Positions 1 to 4,809 of a stretch of 5,697 bases of DNA are shown here, in pieces (position 1 is the first letter of the stretch; each line of letters starts with the position of its first letter). Origin of the DNA: Hyphomicrobiales bacterium (GTDB taxonomy: Bacteria > Pseudomonadota > Alphaproteobacteria > Rhizobiales > HXMU1428-3); the NCBI GenBank assembly GCA_021775385.1, contig JAJFHW010000005.1, positions 1 through 5,697 of the forward strand, in the 5' to 3' direction. The position numbers and the translations under genes are program-made. The notes under the pieces are model-generated. The model saw only the letters and a list, made by a program, of their open reading frames with translations, was not told the DNA's origin and did no database searches.

Positions 1-1491
1 CACGGAAAATCCTTGCCAATCCTGGAAGATGTCGAACGCAACCCAATGAGCTATAAACGTCTCATTTTAGGAAGCCTTATCTTAGGCAAAAAATTTGAAG
101 AGTTTTCAAAACCAGGGGAAGCTGTCGGCGTGCTTCTGCCAAATACAAATGGTACAGTTGCCACTTTCATGGGGTTACAATCAATTGGCCGCGTCCCAGC
201 GATGCTGAACTTTTCAAGCGGTCCTGCCAGCATGGTAGCAGCAACACAAACCGCAGCTATTAAAACCATCATCACATCGAGACGTTTCATAGAACTTGGA
301 CGCTTAGAACAAGTTGAAATGGAACTCAATAAGATAGCAAAAGTCATTTACCTTGAAGACATCAAAGATGATGTCTCGAAAACAGACAAACTTCTTGGTC
401 TCTTTAAAACCAAAATGATTTCACTAATCTACAACCCAAAGAAATATAACAGCACACCAGATGATACAGCCACCATCCTGTTCACCTCTGGCTCTGAAGG
501 CACACCAAAAGGAGTAGCACTAAGTCACAAAAATTTACTTTCAAACGTCTACCAGATTAGTGCAAAGGTAGACTTCAGCCCTTCAGACACCGTATTCAAT
601 GCACTGCCAATCTTTCACGCCTTTGGTCTTTCGGACGGCACCCTGCTCCCCCTTCTCTCAGGTGTGAAAACATTCCTATACCCTTCACCACTTCATTACC
701 GGATTGTACCTGAAATGGTCTATGATACAAACGCGACTATAATGTTTGGCACGGACACTTTCCTGAAAGGCTACGCTAATAAAGCGCATCCTTATGATTT
801 CTATTCCATAAGATATGTATTTGCTGGTGCTGAAAAGCTCTCTGCCGAGACAAGAACCCTCTGGTCAGATAAATTTGGCATAAGAATTTTCGAGGGTTAT
901 GGCGCTACAGAAACATCACCCGCTCTCTCTTTCAACACAGCAATGGAATACAAACCAGGAACTGTGGGTCGTTTTTTACCAGGCATAAACTATAAGTTAG
1001 AAGACATTCCAGGTATTGAAGATGGCGGCCGCTTACTCGTCTCAGGCCCCAACATTATGAAAGGTTATATGTTCCACGATACCCCAGGCATCATCCAGGC
1101 TCCTGAAGAAGGATGGTATGATACAGGTGACATTGTGGATTTAGATGAAGAAGGTTACATCACCATTAAAGGCCGCGCCAAACGCTTTGCAAAAATTGCT
1201 GGTGAAATGGTCTCCCTCACAATGGTGGAACAATTCCTTTCAAAACATTGGCCTGAAAACATGCACGGTGTTGTAACCCTTCCTTGCCCTAAAAAAGGAG
1301 AGCAAATCATTCTCCTAACTGACAAAAAAAGTTTGGAACGTAGCGAGCTTATATCAAAAGCAAAAGAAGATGGCTTAACAGAACTCGCCATTCCAAAAAC
1401 CATCCATACTAATGAAACAATCCCTATTCTTGGAACGGGTAAACTAGATCATGTCTCGTTAAAAGCTCTAGCTGAGACAAAGCAACTATAG
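1..1491 (+). CDS. aas: Aas-type acyl-[ACP] synthetase (AMP-binding) domain, 5'-truncated by the window
   Basis: This is the C-terminal 496 residues of an adenylate-forming enzyme. The frame is open from base 1, so the true start lies outside the window. Visible motifs, numbered from base 1: the nucleotide-binding loop FTSGSEGTPKGV (about 161-172), YGATETSP (about 300-307), YDTGDI (about 373-378), the hinge GRAKRFAKIAGEMVS (about 391-405) and the C-terminal catalytic lysine in GTGKLDH (K481). The SGSEG variant of the loop and the opening ILEDVERNPMSYKRLILG are typical of Aas. In that family a fatty acid is activated with ATP, loaded onto acyl carrier protein and used to re-acylate lysophospholipid at the inner membrane. 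Full-length alphaproteobacterial homologues usually carry an N-terminal transporter-like region and a PlsC acyltransferase domain; neither is in view, so the bifunctional architecture is inferred. The synthetase domain looks intact. A terminator follows the stop by 16 bp, so this appears to end its transcription unit. Confidence 0.93.
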   Translation, partial: HGKSLPILEDVERNPMSYKRLILGSLILGKKFEEFSKPGEAVGVLLPNTNGTVATFMGLQSIGRVPAMLNFSSGPASMVAATQTAAIKTIITSRRFIELGRLEQVEMELNKIAKVIYLEDIKDDVSKTDKLLGLFKTKMISLIYNPKKYNSTPDDTATILFTSGSEGTPKGVALSHKNLLSNVYQISAKVDFSPSDTVFNALPIFHAFGLSDGTLLPLLSGVKTFLYPSPLHYRIVPEMVYDTNATIMFGTDTFLKGYANKAHPYDFYSIRYVFAGAEKLSAETRTLWSDKFGIRIFEGYGATETSPALSFNTAMEYKPGTVGRFLPGINYKLEDIPGIEDGGRLLVSGPNIMKGYMFHDTPGIIQAPEEGWYDTGDIVDLDEEGYITIKGRAKRFAKIAGEMVSLTMVEQFLSKHWPENMHGVVTLPCPKKGEQIILLTDKKSLERSELISKAKEDGLTELAIPKTIHTNETIPILGTGKLDHVSLKALAETKQL

Positions 1492-1507
1492 AACCATCAA
1501 GAAACCA

Positions 1508-1551
1508 AAAAGCCCTAGACCTTTAAAATTAAGATCTAGGGCTTTTATTTT
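1508..1551 (+). terminator. Rho-independent terminator after aas
   Basis: A perfect 12-bp stem, AAAAGCCCTAGA (1508-1519) with TCTAGGGCTTTT (1535-1546), encloses a 15-nt loop. The 3' arm runs into a T-rich stretch (TTTTATTTT). The opposite strand also has a GGGCTTTTT ending, so it could stop transcription from both sides. Confidence 0.88.
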
Positions 1552-1608
1552 GTGTTTTATTCCGTCGATTTATTCAGGCAATTTTTTAAAAACCAATCAT
1601 TTTCAGTC

Positions 1609-1624
1609 TGTGATATTTCTCACA
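1609..1624. promoter_or_regulatory. Perfect CRP-like operator TGTGA-N6-TCACA
   Basis: TGTGATATTTCTCACA has both half-sites of the E. coli CRP consensus with the canonical 6-bp spacer. It is centred at 1616.5, about 110 bp upstream of the His-rich secreted protein and downstream of the aas terminator, so it most plausibly serves the His-rich gene. Possible -10 hexamers TTAATT (1645-1650) and TCTAAT (1651-1656) would put the site near -41 or -47. No good -35 box is present at the matching distance, which fits an activator-dependent promoter. The adjacent Crp-family regulator has the recognition-helix residues that read this sequence. Site identity is seen; function is inferred. Confidence 0.7.
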
Positions 1625-1661
1625 TACGCTCCCACTTCAATTCGTTAATTTCTAATCATCA

Positions 1662-1679
1662 AGACGAAATAAATCGTCT
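1662..1679 (+). other. Short hairpin in the leader of the His-rich gene
   Basis: AGACGA (1662-1667) and TCGTCT (1674-1679) form a 6-bp stem with a 6-nt AATAAA loop. If transcription starts near 1657-1663, as the CRP-like site and -10 candidates suggest, this hairpin would lie at the extreme 5' end of the mRNA. There it could act as a stability element. It has no T tract, so it is not a terminator. Confidence 0.35.
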
Positions 1680-1726
1680 GAACATGAAACTAAAATTAAT
1701 TGAGTAAATTAAATTGGAGAGAAAAA

Positions 1727-2017
1727 ATGAACACTTTAAAGAAAACAGTCGTAACAGCGTGTGCAATAGCAACAATTAGCTTTGCTGCACTTGGCGCAAC
1801 AGCAACAGGCGCAAGTGCCGGTTGGAAAAAACACCGTCACCACCACCACTTCCATGGTCGCTTTCTTAAGCACCACTACTATGGACATAATTACGGTTAC
1901 TACTGCAAACCAAAATTTCGCAAACGCTGGGTATGGAGCCCTCGAAGAGGCCGTAAGGTAAGACGTTTGGTAAAAGTTGGCCAATGGTGCAACGGCAGAT
2001 ACTACAACTACCACTAA
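1727..2017 (+). CDS. Small secreted His/Arg/Tyr-rich, acid-free cationic protein
   Basis: A 96-residue precursor of no family I recognise. ATG 1727 is chosen because GGAGAG (1716-1721) lies 5 nt upstream and the protein then opens with a classic signal peptide: MNTLKK, a hydrophobic core (about 8-25) and a signal peptidase I site ASA|GW after residue 31. The predicted mature protein is 65 residues with 10 His (eight clustered between 36 and 50), about 18 Lys/Arg, 8 Tyr, 4 Trp and two cysteines (C60, C88) that could form a disulfide. There is no Asp or Glu anywhere in the precursor. It therefore looks periplasmic or extracellular, with possible binding to metal, nucleic acid or anionic envelope polymers; none of these is shown. 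It has its own upstream CRP-like site and a downstream hairpin terminator, so it is probably monocistronic. Coding status is well supported; function is unknown. Confidence 0.85.
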   Translation: MNTLKKTVVTACAIATISFAALGATATGASAGWKKHRHHHHFHGRFLKHHYYGHNYGYYCKPKFRKRWVWSPRRGRKVRRLVKVGQWCNGRYYNYH

Positions 2018-2047
2018 GCCGAAAACAAAAAACAAATTTAAAAAGAC

Positions 2048-2075
2048 AAACCGATCTCAAAATAGAGGTCGGTTT
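2048..2075. terminator. Hairpin terminator, possibly bidirectional
   Basis: AAACCGATCTC (2048-2058) pairs with GAGGTCGGTTT (2065-2075): 11 bp including one T-G wobble, with a 6-nt loop. It lies 30 bp after the His-rich gene. On the + strand the T tract is modest (GGTTTGCTTATATT). On the - strand the same hairpin is followed by TTTTT and then more T-rich sequence (complement of 2025-2044), so it may terminate - strand transcripts arriving from the cyclase operon better than + strand ones. Confidence 0.75.
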
Positions 2076-2103
2076 GCTTATATTAAGATGCGAATTCTCA
2101 AAT

Positions 2104-2131
2104 TCACATTTAGTAGTGTGACTTTTCACAC
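2104..2131. promoter_or_regulatory. Cluster of three CRP-like half-sites
   Basis: TCACA (2104-2108), GTGTGA (2116-2121) and TCACAC (2126-2131) form two overlapping inverted arrangements. GTGTGA-N4-TCACAC is a perfect 16-bp interrupted palindrome, and TCACA-N8-TGTGA is the everted one. The N4 spacing is 2 bp shorter than the canonical CRP N6, so affinity for the neighbouring regulator is uncertain. The palindrome centre (2123.5) is about 41 bp upstream of a start point implied by a GATAAA -10 candidate (2152-2157), which is class II activator geometry for the small ORF at 2201. Confidence 0.45.
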
Positions 2132-2200
2132 AGCTCAAACCTCATAAAAAAGATAAATTAAAACAAAGAAAAGATGAAAATTAAAAAATAGGAATAAGCA

Positions 2201-2284
2201 ATGCAGCCAATTGCAAAAAAGAAAATCCAGTTTCTAATGAAGATAAGTCTAACACTATTGCTCATCATTGTTTGGTATTCATAG
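2201..2284 (+). CDS. Putative 27-residue single-pass membrane peptide
   Basis: Starts MQPIAKKKIQF and ends in a hydrophobic run, ISLTLLLIIVWYS, just before TAG. AGGA (2190-2193) sits 7 nt before the ATG, which is near-ideal spacing. The layout, a basic N-terminus (KKK plus K14) followed by one hydrophobic helix reaching the C-terminus, is that of a small inner-membrane peptide, predicted N-in. It lies downstream of the CRP-like half-site cluster and upstream of a second tiny membrane ORF in the same direction. At this length an ORF can arise by chance; the ribosome binding site and charge-then-hydrophobic pattern are the supporting evidence. No family recognised. Confidence 0.5.
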   Translation: MQPIAKKKIQFLMKISLTLLLIIVWYS

Positions 2285-2360
2285 AATAGGCATCACTACA
2301 AACTAATTAATCTAATCAGTCTTCTGTAAAACCTTGAAGGCAAAACAAGTGGAATTTTGG

Positions 2361-2441
2361 ATGACCATACTTTTTAAACTAAGCATTACCATCGGATTGA
2401 TTTATTTATATCTGCCTTCGGACCCACCTAATGAGGATTAG
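2361..2441 (+). CDS. Putative 26-residue single-pass membrane peptide
   Basis: Starts MTILFKLSITIGLIYLYLP and ends in a short polar acidic tail, SDPPNED. GGAA (2351-2354) lies 6 nt before the ATG. One hydrophobic segment (about residues 2-19) with a single lysine is followed by the acidic tail, the reverse charge layout of the peptide encoded 76 bp upstream. The basic-hydrophobic start followed by LPSD resembles the N-terminal helix of small single-pass proteins common in Hyphomicrobiales, but that resemblance is from memory and weak. The ORF ends 18 bp before the convergent cyclase stop codon. It may be co-transcribed with the 27-residue ORF. Confidence 0.5.
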   Translation: MTILFKLSITIGLIYLYLPSDPPNED

Positions 2442-2449
2442 TCCGTACA

Positions 2450-2463
2450 ATAAGCTAGCTTAT
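2450..2463. repeat. 14-bp perfect palindrome over the cyclase stop codon
   Basis: ATAAGCTAGCTTAT is self-complementary over 14 bp and contains the TAA stop of the cyclase (2460-2462, - strand). No T run follows on either strand, so it is not a standard terminator. Just left of it, CGGAC (2419-2423) and GTCCG (2440-2444), with an inner TAAT/ATTA, could form a bulged hairpin at the end of the second tiny ORF. Confidence 0.4.
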
Positions 2464-3695
2464 ATCTGACGCAGTAAATAACCAGCGTTGATCACACCAA
2501 CACCGCGTAATTCAGTGACATCCAAATTAGTGAATTGAAAAGTGTCTTGAACAGCGGCAACATACGCTTCACTACAGTGAATTCGAGAAGGTAAACTTTG
2601 CGCTTCTAACCTGGCAGCACAATTAACAGAACTTCCCCAAACGTCATAGGTCATCCGCTGATCACCAATGATCCCAGCTGTCACAGGCCCTCGATGAATA
2701 CCGATACGAAGTGAGAGTGTCTCAATCCCTAAGAAAGAGCGATTGTTCATTTGCTCAATCATATCAAGCGCTAGAAAGCCCATCGCTCGTGCACCGCCGG
2801 CATCATGCAAACCACCAACAGCTAAATAACCATCACCGATGGTTTTAATCTTATCAACTGAGTAATTTTCACATAATCCATCAAATGTCGTAAACAAATC
2901 ATCCAAATAAGCAACAACATCTTCAGGTGGAACATTATGAGAGGCCCGGGTAAAGCCAACCAGATCAGCAAACAAAATGGTCGCATCCTCAACCCTGTCA
3001 GCAATCCGCTCTTTGGGAGCAGCTTTTAATCGCTCAGCTATTGGAACTGGCAAAATAGTATACAGTAATTTTTCAGATCGTTGATACTCAGAGGCCAAAG
3101 CTTGCTCAGCTTTATATAACGAACTGAGGGCATAAAATATCAAGAGACAATTGATTAAAATCGCATTCACATATCCCTGTATCGCAAGATCACGGCGAAA
3201 TGCCTGATCAGCGATCATCAAAAACCCTTCTTCGCTCGCGTAAAAATAAACCCCAAGCAACGCCATAAGGCCCGCACCAAGAAGAGGTAAATAGATATGG
3301 GTGTTTTGCACCCCTACCATGAAAATAAAAGCACCAACCAATGTAAAATAAATCTGTAAATCACTATTCAACCCAAAGGCCATCACAACAAATGAATTAC
3401 CAAAGAAAATAAAACAAGCAAGCAAAACAGCCGCAAGATACTCCCCATATCTATGCATGAACACCAGCGAGAGAGAACATATTATCATGCCGAAATTATA
3501 AATGTTGACCGGTAATAACGCCCAAAAATCATGTAATCCATTCATGATCAAATGATGAAACGCATTAAAAGCTGTTACATAGAGCACCATATTGGTAAAA
3601 CGGTGCCGACGACGAACCGCTTCATCAGAGCTGACAATACCAATATTTAGAATCTTATGACCGAGATCATTTAGATAAGCTTTCACTTTATTCAT
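2460..3695 (-). CDS. Membrane-bound class III adenylate cyclase
   Basis: This 411-residue protein is predicted to make cAMP from ATP at the inner membrane. About six hydrophobic segments (near 34-56, 57-80, 86-109, 113-129, 134-153, 176-194) form a membrane sensor or anchor region. A short linker helix (195-220) follows, then the catalytic domain (about 235-411). The catalytic set is complete: metal-binding D244 in FADLVGFT, D288 in IGDGY, transition-state N358 and R362 in WGSSVNCAARLE. The purine-selecting pair is K284 (KIKTIGD) and D351 (YDVWG), the adenylate rather than guanylate cyclase combination. As in other bacterial members it would work as a homodimer. Start ATG 3693-3695 lies 3 bp after the regulator's stop with only a weak AGG as ribosome binding site, so translation is probably coupled. 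The membrane region is not a named sensor domain I can identify, so the input signal is unknown. Confidence 0.93.
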   Translation of the reverse strand: MNKVKAYLNDLGHKILNIGIVSSDEAVRRRHRFTNMVLYVTAFNAFHHLIMNGLHDFWALLPVNIYNFGMIICSLSLVFMHRYGEYLAAVLLACFIFFGNSFVVMAFGLNSDLQIYFTLVGAFIFMVGVQNTHIYLPLLGAGLMALLGVYFYASEEGFLMIADQAFRRDLAIQGYVNAILINCLLIFYALSSLYKAEQALASEYQRSEKLLYTILPVPIAERLKAAPKERIADRVEDATILFADLVGFTRASHNVPPEDVVAYLDDLFTTFDGLCENYSVDKIKTIGDGYLAVGGLHDAGGARAMGFLALDMIEQMNNRSFLGIETLSLRIGIHRGPVTAGIIGDQRMTYDVWGSSVNCAARLEAQSLPSRIHCSEAYVAAVQDTFQFTNLDVTELRGVGVINAGYLLRQI

Positions 3696-3698
3696 AAC

Positions 3699-4379
3699 CT
3701 AATTCAAAGCCGCAGCGATGCGCCCCTCCAGCTCTGCTACATCCAATAGTACCAAACCACCACGCGTCTTTTCTAAAATTCCAACTTTCAAGAGAGCAGA
3801 CAATTCCCTGCTAACAACCTCACGGCGACAGCCAATTCGTCCTGCTAAATGATGATGAAAAGGAGGAGGAGAAATTATTCTTTGTTCTCTATTCGAGCGC
3901 CGTGGAACAGACAAGCGAAGCAATTCAGCATAAAGTCTCTCATTAGTTTTTAATACGCTCATTTCAGAAAAACGTAGATCAAGTGAGCGAATACGAGAAA
4001 CCAAAACCTTTAAAATCTCTGAGGCAATTTCTGGCACACCAGTGGCTAATTCTAAAAAATGAGACGAAGAAAGACGGGCAATCTCAGTGCGCTGCAACGC
4101 CGTAACATTTGCAGACCGCCCTTTGCCATCAATAGCAGAAAGCTCCCCAAAAAAATCCCCCTCAGAAAGATCCGCCAATATCACTTCCCGACCAAGTACA
4201 GAGCGATACAAAACTCTCACTTTTCCAGAAAGTATAAACAACACATCAGATGATTGGTCTTCAAAATCAAGAATCAATTCGTTCTCATTATAAGTTCTTG
4301 TGATAATTTTTTTCTCCAAACTCTCAAACTGTCTTAGAGACAATGAAGAGAACAAAGAAATCTTGTCCAAAGCACTCAT
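3699..4379 (-). CDS. Crp/Fnr-family transcriptional regulator, CRP-like
   Basis: At 226 residues this has normal family length. The N-terminal cyclic-nucleotide-binding fold contains the phosphate-binding cassette GDFFGEL (74-80) through GRSA (87-90), with R88 and S89 matching E. coli CRP R82 and S83. A dimerisation helix (about 117-145) follows, then a winged helix-turn-helix (about 176-212) with LAGRIGCRREVVSREL. In the recognition helix R186, E187 and R191 align with CRP R180, E181 and R185, the residues that read TGTGA. No cysteine cluster of the FNR iron-sulfur type is present. The E. coli adenine contacts T127/S128 align with L133/D134, so the ligand pocket is not identical. It is the first gene of an operon with an adenylate cyclase, which makes cAMP the obvious ligand. 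ATG 4377-4379 is preceded by a close, weak ACAGG. Function as a cAMP-responsive regulator is inferred from motifs and context. Confidence 0.92.
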   Translation of the reverse strand: MSALDKISLFSSLSLRQFESLEKKIITRTYNENELILDFEDQSSDVLFILSGKVRVLYRSVLGREVILADLSEGDFFGELSAIDGKGRSANVTALQRTEIARLSSSHFLELATGVPEIASEILKVLVSRIRSLDLRFSEMSVLKTNERLYAELLRLSVPRRSNREQRIISPPPFHHHLAGRIGCRREVVSRELSALLKVGILEKTRGGLVLLDVAELEGRIAAALN

Positions 4380-4411
4380 ACCTGTAAATAAACTTTCACT
4401 TATAAATTAAC

Positions 4412-4427
4412 TAGGGTCTAGACCCTA
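4412..4427. promoter_or_regulatory. 16-bp perfect palindrome upstream of the regulator, putative operator
   Basis: TAGGGTCTAGACCCTA is perfectly self-complementary with no spacer. It lies 33 bp upstream of the regulator's start codon. It does not resemble TGTGA-N6-TCACA, so any binding protein is probably not the regulator itself. It sits just downstream of the candidate promoter at 4438-4465, where a bound repressor would block initiation or elongation. There is no T run, so it is not a terminator. Confidence 0.5.
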
Positions 4428-4437
4428 ACCGCACCAA

Positions 4438-4465
4438 ATCATAGCCAATTTCTATAACACTACAA
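4438..4465 (-). promoter_or_regulatory. Candidate sigma70-type promoter for the regulator-cyclase operon
   Basis: Read on the - strand: a weak -35 TTGTAG (4460-4465), a 16-bp spacer and a good -10 TATGAT (4438-4443, 5 of 6 to consensus). The implied start point is about 10 bp downstream, almost abutting the 16-bp palindrome. The leader would then be roughly 50 nt. The -35 match is poor, so this is a candidate only. Confidence 0.35.
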
Positions 4466-4761
4466 GGCTCATAAAAATCATCAATGCTAAAAAATTAATG
4501 ACATATTTACTTAAAATTTTAAAATAATTAGAATTAAATAAAAAAACAGTTTTATTAAATAAATAAGCAAATAAAGCTAAACATTTAGTAAGTATTTACT
4601 ACAGTTTTACTGCCGATATTCGTCTTTTTTTATTTTATTCCTGCTAATCTAAAAGCATCAAGAAATAACCACAACCAGTAATACGTGGATGCTAAAGCTT
4701 GTCACTTAAAAGTGGATACCAATTTTAAGAAAAATGACTAGCTTAAACAAAGAAAGAGAGC

Positions 4762-4797
4762 ATGTCCTTGAATTCGATACGAAGTGACATCCTCTAA
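4762..4797 (+). CDS. Possible 11-codon upstream ORF (leader peptide)
   Basis: ATG 4762 is preceded by a purine-rich AGAAAGAGAG (4751-4760) and encodes MSLNSIRSDIL before TAA 4795-4797. It is in the same frame as the downstream gene, 12 nt before its ATG. It could be a translated leader, a remnant of a longer N-terminus cut by the in-frame TAA, or chance. No attenuator hairpin was seen. Confidence 0.25.
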   Translation: MSLNSIRSDIL

Positions 4798-4809
4798 TGG
4801 AATAAAACA

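Larger units (their letters stand above)
4380..4809. other. Divergent AT-rich intergenic region with several inverted repeats
   Basis: This stretch separates the - strand regulator operon from the + strand 250-residue gene and has no full gene. About 4490-4640 is very AT-rich. Inverted repeats seen: TTAAAATTTTAA (4511-4522); TAGTAA-N4-TTACTA (4586-4601); CAGT-N3-ACTG (4602-4612); AGCATC (4654-4659) with GATGCT (4688-4693); and CACTT-AA-AAGTG (4703-4714). The last overlaps a -35-like TTGTCA (4699-4704), but no convincing -10 follows it. I see no RNA gene signature. The region probably holds both promoters plus operators; individual assignments are weak. Confidence 0.4.

Noticed and set aside
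13..15. TTG at base 13 as the start of the acyl-ACP synthetase
   Set aside because: The frame is open upstream to base 1 and the sequence matches the middle of Aas rather than an N-terminus, so the gene is simply cut by the window.
1684..1707. Seven-codon ORF (MKLKLIE) in the leader of the His-rich gene
   Set aside because: No ribosome binding site and too short to support.
1700..1726. TTG 1700 as an earlier start for the His-rich protein (9 extra residues)
   Set aside because: ATG 1727 has a GGAGAG at 5 nt and gives a clean signal peptide; the extension would put charged residues ahead of it and has no ribosome binding site.
1736..2138. Antisense ORFs over the His-rich gene
   Set aside because: Cys/Val-runs and low-complexity translations mirror the His/Tyr codons of the + strand gene; they have no plausible start context.
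4059..4293. Two + strand ORFs opposite the Crp-like regulator
   Set aside because: They overlap a well-supported regulator on the other strand and have no recognisable domain or ribosome binding site.
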